From the NCBI RefSeq assembly GCF_014650715.1, contig NZ_BMVM01000015.1, positions 124,001-188,000 on the forward strand: a stretch of 64,000 nt of DNA. The letters are read 5' to 3'. Every line of letters starts with the position of its first letter. Position 1 is the first letter of the stretch. The notes beneath the pieces are model-generated. The model ran no database searches and had not been told where the DNA came from. It saw nothing but the letters and a program-made list of their open reading frames with translations. The DNA is from Streptomyces bluensis. Its GTDB lineage: Bacteria; Actinomycetota; Actinomycetes; Streptomycetales; Streptomycetaceae. Below, piece after piece: positions 41,834-49,004 of the stretch. The position numbers and the translations under genes were made by a program.

Positions 41834-42259
41834 ATGAGCTCCGTCGCCCCGCGTCCCTCCGTGCTGTTCGTCTGCGTCCACAACGCCGGCCGTTCCCAGA
41901 TGGGCGCCGCCTTCCTCACCCACCTCGGCGGTGACCGGGTCGAGGTCCGCTCGGCCGGCTCCGCCCCCGCCGAATCGGTCAACCCGGCCGTGGTCGCGGC
42001 ACTGGCGGAGGTGGGCATCGACATCTCCGCCGAGACACCGAAGATCCTCACCACCGAGGCCGTTCAGTCCTCGGACGTGGTGATCACGATGGGCTGCGGG
42101 GACACGTGCCCCGTCTTCCCGGGCAAGCGCTACCTGGACTGGCAGCTCGAAGACCCGGCCGGTCAGGGCGTGGACGCCGTGCGGCCCATCCGGGACGAGA
42201 TCGAGCGACGCGTACGCGGCCTGCTGGCCGAGCTGGGCATTCGGACGGCATCGGCCTGA
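41834..42259 (+). CDS. arsC: Arsenate reductase (low-molecular-weight phosphatase fold)
   Basis: 141 residues. The P-loop CVHNAGRSQ has catalytic Cys14. A second redox cysteine pair lies in MGCGDTCPVFPGKRYLDWQLEDP, the pattern of mycothiol- or thioredoxin-coupled ArsC enzymes. Reduces As(V) to As(III), which then exits through the adjacent aquaglyceroporin. Starts 30 bases after the aqpS stop, in the same operon. Confidence 0.93.
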   Translation: MSSVAPRPSVLFVCVHNAGRSQMGAAFLTHLGGDRVEVRSAGSAPAESVNPAVVAALAEVGIDISAETPKILTTEAVQSSDVVITMGCGDTCPVFPGKRYLDWQLEDPAGQGVDAVRPIRDEIERRVRGLLAELGIRTASA

Positions 42260-42530
42260 GCCGGGTCAGGCGGTGGGTTCGCTTTCTTCGGGTGCGTCGT
42301 CGGCGGAAGCTCGGTCATCTCCCACGGCGACGCAACCTCGCGCACACCGCAGGGAGGGGAGCGCGTCGCACAGCGGTGGGGCATGCGCCTGCCCGCGCCG
42401 GACATCGACGAGCCAGAACCCCGGCAGGTGACCCCGAGTGAGTGAATCGCTGTGGCGCTCGGCGGCGGTGCCGGTCGGGCGCGGCGTGGCGTCTCGGTCG
42501 GGGGCGCCGTCTGTTCAAGGATTCGTGCGC

Positions 42531-42818
42531 GTGGCGCAGACTTTCGAGGAGCTCGTGGGGATGCAGCGCGCGGCGGACCAGGCCCACGCGCGGGTGGAGG
42601 AGTTGCGCGACCTGTACGGTTCCCCGACCGCCCACAAGTGGACCGAAACGCAGACCGACACGTACGAGACCGCGTGGCGGGCCTGGCGTGACCTCGCCCG
42701 GGACGTTCAGGCGGCGGTGACCGAGTACGCGAAGGCCGAGGGGCAGCCGCGCAGTGAGATCGAGGCGGATGTGAAGAAGGCCGTACGGCATCCCGGGCCG
42801 GGGGCGCACGAGGCATAG
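42531..42818 (+). CDS. Small conserved hypothetical protein
   Basis: 95 residues (MAQTFEELVGMQRAADQAHARVEELRD). Entirely helical, likely a coiled-coil or helical hairpin; contains KWTETQTDTYETAWRAWRDLARDVQAAVTEYAKAEG in segments. GTG 42531 is preferred over GTG 42525 because AAGGA lies nine bases upstream. Common in Streptomyces; function unknown. Confidence 0.7.
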   Translation: MAQTFEELVGMQRAADQAHARVEELRDLYGSPTAHKWTETQTDTYETAWRAWRDLARDVQAAVTEYAKAEGQPRSEIEADVKKAVRHPGPGAHEA

Positions 42819-42832
42819 GCATCAGATCGGGG

Positions 42833-42884
42833 ACGCCAAACACTCATGGTGGACGTCAAACACTGATGGTGGACATCAAACACC
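42833..42884. repeat. Tandem repeat of a ~20-bp unit
   Basis: Three copies of approximately GGTGGACGTCAAACACTGAT between the small helical-protein gene and the tRNA-fMet terminator. Confidence 0.88.
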
Positions 42885-42920
42885 TGGGGGCCGGAACCCT
42901 TTCGGATTCCGGCCCCCAGG
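42883..42920. terminator. Hairpin between tRNA-fMet and the small helical-protein gene
   Basis: CCTGGGGGCCGGAA / TTCCGGCCCCCAGG, a 14-bp perfect stem with a 10-base loop, 8 bases beyond the tRNA 3' end on the minus strand. Confidence 0.8.
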
Positions 42921-42927
42921 CTTTCAG

Positions 42928-43001
42928 TAGCGGGGACAGGATTTGAACCTGCGACCTCTGGGTTATGAGCCCAGCGAGCTACCGAGCTGCTCCACCCCGC
43001 G
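42928..43001 (-). tRNA. Initiator tRNA-fMet (CAT)
   Basis: 74 bases. The first base C1 does not pair with position 72 (C opposite T), and the anticodon stem has three consecutive G-C pairs (CTGGG-CTCATAA-CCCAG). Both are hallmarks of the initiator. Anticodon CAT. Confidence 0.94.
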
Positions 43002-43084
43002 TCGGTGAAACCAGTGTACGTCATGCGCGGGACAGCCCGCGCACAGGTTCGCGGTGGCCACGGACCGGCCGCAATCCGGCCCGT

Positions 43085-43684
43085 TCACTTCACCTCGCTC
43101 CGCGGCTCCCCGTACAGCCACCGGCGGAACAGGCGGCTGAGTCCGGGCATGATCAAGTAGGTGAGCAGTGGTGAGATGAGGAGCGGGAAGAGCAGGGCCT
43201 TCAGGGGGACGGACAGGGCGGTGGTGTGCGGGCTGATCAGCCAGTTGATGACGAAGGACATCGGATAGGCGCCGAGCATCGTCATCAGCGTCATCTTCCA
43301 GCGCGGCGGGGCGTTGACCGGGCGCTGCGGGAGGCTGAACCACGTCTCCATGCCGGTGGGCTGCCGCTGGACGTGGGAGACCTGGTGGCCGACGGCACGC
43401 ATACGTTCCAGCCAGGCGTTGCGCTCGGGCAGCCGCAGCCACGCCTCCAGGCGATCCGGGCTGGAGAAGCGCAGGACGCCGTAGTAGAGGCGCTGGCCGC
43501 GGCGCGGGCGCAGCCAGGTGACGCCCTCGTGGCCGCAGAAGCCCTCGGCGACGCCGGTGAGCTCATGGATGAGTTCCTCGAACTCCGCCTGCCGGCCGGG
43601 GTCCACCTCCCAGCTGTAGACGAGCGTCACTCCGTGCTCCTCCGGTCGGTCCGTGGCCGTGGGGACCTCGCGGGTACGGCTCAT
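43085..43684 (-). CDS. Antibiotic-biosynthesis-monooxygenase (ABM) domain membrane protein
   Basis: 199 residues. The N-terminal half (18-110) is a dimeric ferredoxin-like ABM fold (GVTLVYSWEVDPGRQAEFEELIHELTG and YYGVLRFSSPDRLEAWL). The C-terminal half has two membrane helices (about 135-155 and 160-182). This fused form occurs widely in bacteria, and cofactor-free oxygenase activity is only inferred. It stands next to the RibD-like gene on the same strand, 70 bases downstream of it. Confidence 0.87.
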   Translation of the reverse strand: MSRTREVPTATDRPEEHGVTLVYSWEVDPGRQAEFEELIHELTGVAEGFCGHEGVTWLRPRRGQRLYYGVLRFSSPDRLEAWLRLPERNAWLERMRAVGHQVSHVQRQPTGMETWFSLPQRPVNAPPRWKMTLMTMLGAYPMSFVINWLISPHTTALSVPLKALLFPLLISPLLTYLIMPGLSRLFRRWLYGEPRSEVK

Positions 43685-43754
43685 GCGCGGGCTCCTTCCG
43701 GCTCGCGACCCGCTCGCGACCGGCGGGCTGCACCCGTACGGAGTACCCAGGGCC

Positions 43755-44900
43755 TCAGGGAGCGAGCAAGTGGCTGTTCGGCGCGGTCGCCCGCGGCTCG
43801 TACTCGGGGAGTACGACGACCTCGGCCCCTTCCGCCGCGAGGAGGGCGTTGCCGGCGGCGCCCACGACGAACGTGTCCGGCTCCCGCCACGCGGTGACGA
43901 CCCGCCGTACCCCCGCGTCGAGGATCAGCCGGGCGCACGGGGACGACGGGCGGGAGGAGCGGCGGGCGCAGGGCTCCAGGCTGCTGTAGACGGTGGCGGT
44001 GGCGAGGCGCGGGTCGGCGGGGTCCAGTTTGGCCAGGGCCGCCTCCTCGGCGTGGACCACCGGGTCGTCGCCCTCGCGGGAGTGGGCGCGAGCCAGTTCC
44101 GTACCGTCGGCGGCCACGATCACGGCGCCCACGCTGAAGGCCGTCCGTGAGGGCGGGCACTGGGCCGCCAGGTCGCACGCCAGGTCCAGCCAGTGCCGGT
44201 CGGCCGCCGAGGGGTGACCGCCCGTGCCGGGGACCGTGGGCGCGTACCGGATGAGGACGACGTCGCCGACGGGCCGGGTCTCCAGCAGGCGCAGGCGGCT
44301 GGTCGGGCCGCCCGGGTACGCCCCGGTGCCGAACATCCGCGGGGCGTCCGGCTGGCCCACGAACAGGGGTGCGACGGCCAGTTGGAGCTCGTCCGCGAGG
44401 CCCTCCCGGAGCAGCTGGGTGTGGACCTGGCCGCCGCCCTCGACCATGAGGCGCCGGACGCCGCGTACGTTCCCGAGGTGGTCGAGCACGGACCGCCACC
44501 GAAGGTCCGGGCCGACGGAGACCACGTCGGCCGGGAGGGCGAGGGCGCGCAGGCGTTCGGCGCCCTCGTCCGTCGTGTACACCACCTTCTCGCCGCCGGT
44601 GTGCCAGAAGCGGGCCGTCGGGTCGAGGTCCCCGGACGCGGTGACGGTGACCTTCAGCGGGTACTCCGGGAGCCCGGCGGCGAGGCGGGCCGCGCGTCGC
44701 TCGGGGGAGTTCACCAGCAGCCGGGGGTTGTCGGTGCGCAGGGTGCCGGCGCCGACGAGGATCGCGTCACTGGCCGCCCGTACCTCGTCGACCCGGTCGA
44801 AGTCGTCCGGCCCCGACAGCAGCAGCCGCTCGGGCCCGGTGTCGTCCAGGTAGCCGTCGAGGGAGACGGCGGCGGACAACAGGACGTAGGGCTGGGGCAT
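43755..44900 (-). CDS. RibD-like protein with reversed domain order (reductase then deaminase)
   Basis: 381 residues. Residues 1-220 form the RibD C-terminal-type (dihydrofolate-reductase-like) reductase: PYVLLSAAVSLDGYLDD, ASDAILVGAGTLRTDNPRL, VEGGGQVHTQLL. Residues 235-370 form a zinc deaminase: HAEEAAL and LEPCARRSSRPSSPCARLI, matching HAE and PCxx..PPC. Canonical RibD has deaminase first. Both activities would act on the pyrimidine product of GTP cyclohydrolase II, whose gene lies just beyond the divergent MarR gene. Substrate could be riboflavin pathway or a flavin/deazaflavin-like secondary metabolite. The ATG is at 44900. Confidence 0.88.
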   Translation of the reverse strand: MPQPYVLLSAAVSLDGYLDDTGPERLLLSGPDDFDRVDEVRAASDAILVGAGTLRTDNPRLLVNSPERRAARLAAGLPEYPLKVTVTASGDLDPTARFWHTGGEKVVYTTDEGAERLRALALPADVVSVGPDLRWRSVLDHLGNVRGVRRLMVEGGGQVHTQLLREGLADELQLAVAPLFVGQPDAPRMFGTGAYPGGPTSRLRLLETRPVGDVVLIRYAPTVPGTGGHPSAADRHWLDLACDLAAQCPPSRTAFSVGAVIVAADGTELARAHSREGDDPVVHAEEAALAKLDPADPRLATATVYSSLEPCARRSSRPSSPCARLILDAGVRRVVTAWREPDTFVVGAAGNALLAAEGAEVVVLPEYEPRATAPNSHLLAP

Positions 44901-44989
44901 GGGGGTCGCTCCCGTGGTCGTGACCGATCGGTCGGCGGGGTGTGTCGTGACCGGTGGGAGCCTCGGCCGGCTGCCACGGACACCTGGTT

Positions 44990-45006
44990 CAACTTTTAAA
45001 CAATAA
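44990..45006. promoter_or_regulatory. Candidate MarR operator 1 (before the MarR gene)
   Basis: TTCAACTTTTAAAC, an AT-rich motif 15-30 bases before the MarR-family start and in the shared region with the divergent RibD-like gene. Similar to two motifs before ribA. Shared recognition is inference. Confidence 0.4.
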
Positions 45007-45019
45007 CTACACTGTCCGC

Positions 45020-45535
45020 ATGACGACCCGCTGGCTCAGCCCCGAGGAACAGCGCGCCTGGCGCGCGTACATTGCCGCGTCGGCGCTTCTGGAGGACACG
45101 CTCGACCGCCAGCTCCAGCAGGAGGCGGGTCTGCCGCATCTGTACTACTCCGTGCTGGCCACGCTCTCCGAGGCGCCGGACCGGCGTCTGCGGATGACCG
45201 ATCTCGCCGAGGTGCTGAAGATCACGCGCAGTCGGCTGACGTACGCCGTGGCCCGGCTGGAGAAGGACGGTGCGGTGCGGCGCGAGGACTGCACGTGGGA
45301 CAAACGAGGGAGTATCGCGGTGCTGACGGACGACGGCATGGCCCTCCTGGAGCGTACGGCACCGGGGCACGTCGAGACGGTCCGCAGGGCGGTGTTCGAC
45401 CACCTCGACCGGGAGCAGGTGGAGCAGTTGGAGCGGATCTGTACGGGGATCACGAAGGCGCTCCAGGGCGACGGCGCGGAGGCGGTCACCGCTGACGACC
45501 TCCCGTGGCGCCGCCGCTCCTGCCCTTCGAGTTAG
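45020..45535 (+). CDS. MarR-family transcriptional regulator
   Basis: 171 residues from ATG 45020. The winged helix includes LRMTDLAEVLKITRSRLTYAVARLEKDGAVRRED, with the wing TWDKRGSIAVLTDDG. Dimerisation helices flank it. No redox cysteine in the sensing position. Divergent from the RibD-like gene and followed by ribA, it is well placed to control both. The ligand may be a flavin intermediate or an aromatic compound. No strong ribosome-binding site. Confidence 0.9.
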   Translation: MTTRWLSPEEQRAWRAYIAASALLEDTLDRQLQQEAGLPHLYYSVLATLSEAPDRRLRMTDLAEVLKITRSRLTYAVARLEKDGAVRREDCTWDKRGSIAVLTDDGMALLERTAPGHVETVRRAVFDHLDREQVEQLERICTGITKALQGDGAEAVTADDLPWRRRSCPSS

Positions 45536-45538
45536 CCC

Positions 45539-45583
45539 ACCGCATCTCATCGGGCCGGCTTCGCATCTCATCGGGCCGGCTCC
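45539..45583. repeat. Direct repeat of a 21-bp unit
   Basis: Two copies of CGCATCTCATCGGGCCGGCT immediately after the MarR stop. Confidence 0.85.
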
Positions 45584-45622
45584 GCAGTCTCACCCGCCTG
45601 GGGAGTGCGCCCCTCCGCCAGG

Positions 45623-45690
45623 CTTGCTTGAAGTTTGAAGCAGGGTTAGAGTCCCGTCGTGAGGCATCTGATTCAAAACTGAAGCAGATG
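45623..45690. promoter_or_regulatory. ribA upstream region with two candidate MarR operators
   Basis: GCTTGAAGTTTGAA (complement TTCAAACTTCAAGC) near 45626-45641 and TTCAAAACTGAAGC near 45672-45686 resemble the TTCAACTTTTAAAC motif before the MarR gene. The local AT content is high for this chromosome. Confidence 0.42.
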
Positions 45691-45727
45691 TCCGACCTTG
45701 CACCCGCACCTGGCCCGGAGGTCCCGC

Positions 45728-46390
45728 ATGTCCGACCAGCCCGCTGTCACCGACACCGCCACCGTCACGGTCACCGCCACCCCCCGCTCCCGTGTCCGGG
45801 TCCCGCTGCGTTTCCACGACGGATACGGCGTCGACGCCGAGCTGGTCACCTTCCACGGCCTGGCCGACGGGCAGGAGCACGTGGCCGTCGTCCTCGGCGA
45901 GCCCGCCCCCGGCGCGGTCCCGCTGGTCCGCCTGCACTCCGAGTGCCTGACCGGCGACGTCTTCGGCTCGGCCCGCTGCGACTGCGGCCCGCAGCTGCGC
46001 GAGGCGGTGGAGCGGATCGCCGAACGCGGTGGGGTCCTCCTCTATCTCCGTCAGGAGGGCCGGGGCATCGGCCTCTACAACAAGCTCGACGCGTACGCCC
46101 TCCAGGACGAGGGCCTCGACACGTACGCCGCCAACGCCGCCCTCGGCCTCCCCGAGGACGCCCGCGACTACACGGCCGCGGCGCAGATGCTCCAGGCCCT
46201 CGGTATCGACGCCCTGGACCTGCTGTCCAACAACCCCGACAAGGCGCAGCAGCTCCGCGACCTCGGGATCAAGGTCCACACCCGGGTCCCCACAGGCGTC
46301 TTCACCACCGCCCACAATGTCCGCTACCTGAGGGCGAAGGTCCTCCAGACCCAGCACACACTGCCTCTGGCGGAGCTCTCCGCGGGCTGA
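45728..46390 (+). CDS. ribA: GTP cyclohydrolase II
   Basis: 220 residues from ATG 45728 with GGAGG seven bases upstream. Converts GTP to 2,5-diamino-6-ribosylamino-pyrimidinone phosphate, the entry to flavin synthesis. Zinc ligands Cys73, Cys84 and Cys86 (HSECLTGDVFGSARCDCGPQL, in parts); catalytic region LRQEGRGIGLYNKLDAY and NPDKAQQLRDLGI. It is the single-domain form, not fused to DHBP synthase. Stand-alone ribA copies often belong to secondary-metabolite or regulated flavin modules. Confidence 0.94.
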   Translation: MSDQPAVTDTATVTVTATPRSRVRVPLRFHDGYGVDAELVTFHGLADGQEHVAVVLGEPAPGAVPLVRLHSECLTGDVFGSARCDCGPQLREAVERIAERGGVLLYLRQEGRGIGLYNKLDAYALQDEGLDTYAANAALGLPEDARDYTAAAQMLQALGIDALDLLSNNPDKAQQLRDLGIKVHTRVPTGVFTTAHNVRYLRAKVLQTQHTLPLAELSAG

Positions 46391-46852
46391 CGGCCCAGCG
46401 GTCGACGCGGGCCCTTGATCGTTCACGACTTCCCCATATTCAGTGTCACCGTGCGTGTTCGAACGGCACCACTCCGCATAACATCTGACACACGGTCAGA
46501 ATTCTTGTGACGACCGAGACGGGCTGAGGCAGGGGTAACTCGCCCTTATTCCGCCCCTCATGACCCCTAAATCCCGCGCACGGGCGTGAACGATCACCCG
46601 GAACCGCTTGGAATACGACCCGCACGTCTATTAACGTTCGATAACGCAGCGCGGTCGTCCCAGCCGTCACAAGAGGCGGCTCCGTGCGCACGCGCCGAAT
46701 CCCGCAAGGGAACCGGGGAACCACCAACCCTGGGGTGAATCGCGCGGAAACCACCGTGGAAGCACGGCTGGTTTACGCGCGTAGGAGACCTTCCTGCTCC
46801 GAACCCGTCAGCTAACCCGGTAGGCGAGAAGGAAGGAAAGGAGTACGCCCAC
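46391..46852 (+). other. Leader region of the M23 peptidase gene
   Basis: 462 bases without a gene. The second half is a c-di-AMP riboswitch (annotated separately). A promoter is expected between 46560 and 46660, where the sequence is less GC-rich (CTATTAACGTTCGATAACG). Confidence 0.6.
46665..46835 (+). promoter_or_regulatory. ydaO-type (c-di-AMP) riboswitch
   Basis: The diagnostic conserved pieces appear in order: CCGAATCCCGCAAGGGAACC, then GGGGAACC, TGGGGTGAATC, TAGGAGACCTTCCTGCTCCG and AACCCGTCAGCTAACCCGGTAGGC, all just upstream of an exported cell-wall hydrolase. In actinobacteria this class sits before genes for peptidoglycan remodelling enzymes and lowers their expression when c-di-AMP is high. 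Located 18 bases before the start codon. Confidence 0.92.
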
Positions 46853-47887
46853 GTGGCGTCGAACCGGTCTGCGACCGAAGCTCCGTCCGTGCCGAACCGG
46901 CACGGCGACAGCGACACCTTCGGGTATGGCGGCTACAACAGCCAGGACGAAGGCCCCTGGCAGGAGTGGAACCCCACCGCGGAGTCCATTCGTCCCCTTC
47001 GCGGCCGGCACCGCGTCGCCAAGCAGCGTGGCGGACTCGCCCGCAGCTCCACCGTTCTGGGCGTCGGTGTCATAGCCGCCGTCGGCGCGGGCGGCATGGC
47101 CTCCGCGCAGACCGGCAAGCCTCCGGTGTCCATATCGATGCCCGACATGCCGAACGTCGGCTCGGTCTTCGACTCCGAGGACGAGCCCACGGGCTCCCCC
47201 ACCCCGCTCAGCAACGCGGGCCTGAGCCTCGCCGACGCCGAGCAGGGCGCCGACGACGCCGGTGAGGCGCTGCGCGCCCGCATCATGCAGCAGGCCGAGT
47301 CGCAGCAGGACGCGGTCGACAGGGCCGCCGTGGCCGCCGCCGAGTCCGCCGCCGCGAAGAAGGCCGCCGACGCCGCCGCCAAGGAGCGGGAGGAGGCCGA
47401 GGCCAAGGCCGCCGCCGCCAAGGCGAAGGCGGAGGAGGAGGCGAGGAAGAAGGCCGAGGCCGAGCGCCTCGCGGAGCTCGCCAAGCAGTTCACGCTGCCG
47501 ACCTCCTCGTACACCATCAGCTCCAGCTTCGGTCAGTCCGGCGCCTACTGGTCCTCCGGCCAGCACACCGGCCTCGACTTCGCCGCCCCCACGGGCACCC
47601 TGCTCAAGGCCGTGGGCACCGGCACCATCACCCAGGCCGGCTGGGACGGTTCGTACGGCTACAAGACCGTGCTCACCCTCAACGACGGCACGGAGATCTG
47701 GTACGCCCACCAGTCCTCCATCGGCGTCAGCGTCGGCCAGAAGGTCGCGACCGGCGACGTCATCGGCCGCGTCGGCGCCACCGGCAACGTCACGGGCGCC
47801 CACCTCCACATGGAGGTCCACCCCGGCGGCAGCGGCTCGGGCATCGACCCGATGGCGTGGCTCCAGAGCAAGGGGCTCAACCCCTGA
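46853..47887 (+). CDS. M23-family cell-wall endopeptidase
   Basis: 344 residues from GTG 46853. A 60-residue cytoplasmic N-terminus precedes an atypical signal/anchor (62-85), a Pro/Ser/Thr segment, and a long Ala/Lys/Glu coiled coil (about 135-212). The catalytic domain (215-344) carries metal ligands His238, Asp242, His317 and the HLHM motif, plus YAHQ (286). The domain order resembles NlpD/EnvC-like or mycobacterial division peptidases. Expression is expected to respond to c-di-AMP through the leader riboswitch. Confidence 0.93.
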   Translation: MASNRSATEAPSVPNRHGDSDTFGYGGYNSQDEGPWQEWNPTAESIRPLRGRHRVAKQRGGLARSSTVLGVGVIAAVGAGGMASAQTGKPPVSISMPDMPNVGSVFDSEDEPTGSPTPLSNAGLSLADAEQGADDAGEALRARIMQQAESQQDAVDRAAVAAAESAAAKKAADAAAKEREEAEAKAAAAKAKAEEEARKKAEAERLAELAKQFTLPTSSYTISSSFGQSGAYWSSGQHTGLDFAAPTGTLLKAVGTGTITQAGWDGSYGYKTVLTLNDGTEIWYAHQSSIGVSVGQKVATGDVIGRVGATGNVTGAHLHMEVHPGGSGSGIDPMAWLQSKGLNP

Positions 47888-47931
47888 GGTCCTCCGGGAG
47901 CAGGTGAGGTGATCGCTCCCGGATTCACAAA

Positions 47932-47971
47932 CCCTCGTCCGGACGCGCGGAATGCGTGCGTCCGGCGAGGG
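47932..47971 (+). terminator. Hairpin after the M23 peptidase
   Basis: CCCTCGTCCGGACGC pairs with GCGTCCGGCGAGGG (one mismatch) about 45 bases after the stop, just before the aldo/keto reductase gene. Confidence 0.6.
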
Positions 47972-47985
47972 CGTTGTTGTGCAAC

Positions 47986-48936
47986 ATGACTTCACTTCGC
48001 AAGCTCGGCTCATCCGACATCGAGGTCTTTCCTCTCTCCCTCGGCGGCAACGTCTTCGGCTGGACCGCCGACGAGGCACAGTCCTTCGCCGTACTCGACG
48101 CGTACACGGCCGCGGGCGGCAACTTCATCGACACCGCCGACTCCTACTCGGCCTGGGTCGAGGGTAACCAGGGCGGCGAGTCCGAAACCCTCATCGGCAA
48201 GTGGGTCAAGGCGCGCGGCAACCGGTCAGACGTCGTGATCGCCACCAAGGTCAGCCAGCACCCCGACTACCAGGGTCTGTCGGCCGCCAACATCAAGGCC
48301 GCCGCCGACGCCTCGCTGCGCCGTCTGGACACCGACTACATCGACCTCTACTACACCCACTTCGACAAGCCGGAAGTCCCGGTGGAGGAGATCGTCGGGG
48401 CGCTCGACGACCTGGTGAAGGCGGGCAAGGTCCGGGCCGTCGCCGCCTCCAACATCTCGCCCGAGCGCCTCCAGGCCTCCCTCGACTTCTCCGCCCGCGA
48501 GGGCCTCGCCCCGTACGTGGCGCTCCAGCCGCACTACAACCTGGTCTCCCGCTCCACGTACGAGGGCGCCCTACAGGACGTCGCCGCCCGCTCCGGACTC
48601 GCCGCCGTCCCGTACTTCTCCCTCGCCAAGGGCTTCCTCACCGGCAAGTACCGCCCCGACACGACCGTGGACAGCCCCCGCGCCCAGGGCGCCGGCGCCT
48701 ACCTGGAGACGGAGCAGGGCGTACGGGTCCTCGCGGCCCTGGACGAGATCTCCGGCGCGCGTGGGGCGGAGATCGCCACGGTGGCCCTCGCCTGGCTCGC
48801 GGCCCAGCCGACGGTCGTCGCACCGATCGCCTCGGCACGGACGGTGGAACAGTTGCCGGCCCTGGTGGCGGTGGGGGAGCTGACCCTCACGGAGGAGGAA
48901 CTGGCCAAGCTGACGGAGGCCTCGCAGGGGAGCTGA
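47986..48936 (+). CDS. Aldo/keto reductase
   Basis: 316 residues from ATG 47986. NADPH-dependent carbonyl reductase of the TIM-barrel AKR superfamily. Catalytic tetrad candidates: Asp in NFIDTADSYSA, Tyr in the same stretch, Lys in VVIATKVS, His in YYTHFD. The cofactor-binding tail is PIASARTVEQL. Physiological substrate unknown. The start is preceded by no clear ribosome-binding site. Confidence 0.92.
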   Translation: MTSLRKLGSSDIEVFPLSLGGNVFGWTADEAQSFAVLDAYTAAGGNFIDTADSYSAWVEGNQGGESETLIGKWVKARGNRSDVVIATKVSQHPDYQGLSAANIKAAADASLRRLDTDYIDLYYTHFDKPEVPVEEIVGALDDLVKAGKVRAVAASNISPERLQASLDFSAREGLAPYVALQPHYNLVSRSTYEGALQDVAARSGLAAVPYFSLAKGFLTGKYRPDTTVDSPRAQGAGAYLETEQGVRVLAALDEISGARGAEIATVALAWLAAQPTVVAPIASARTVEQLPALVAVGELTLTEEELAKLTEASQGS

Positions 48937-49004
48937 CGCGGACGCGGCCCGCTCCCCGCGGTCCCCTCCCGGCACCGGCGCTCACACCGACCGCCGGTGC
49001 CGGA

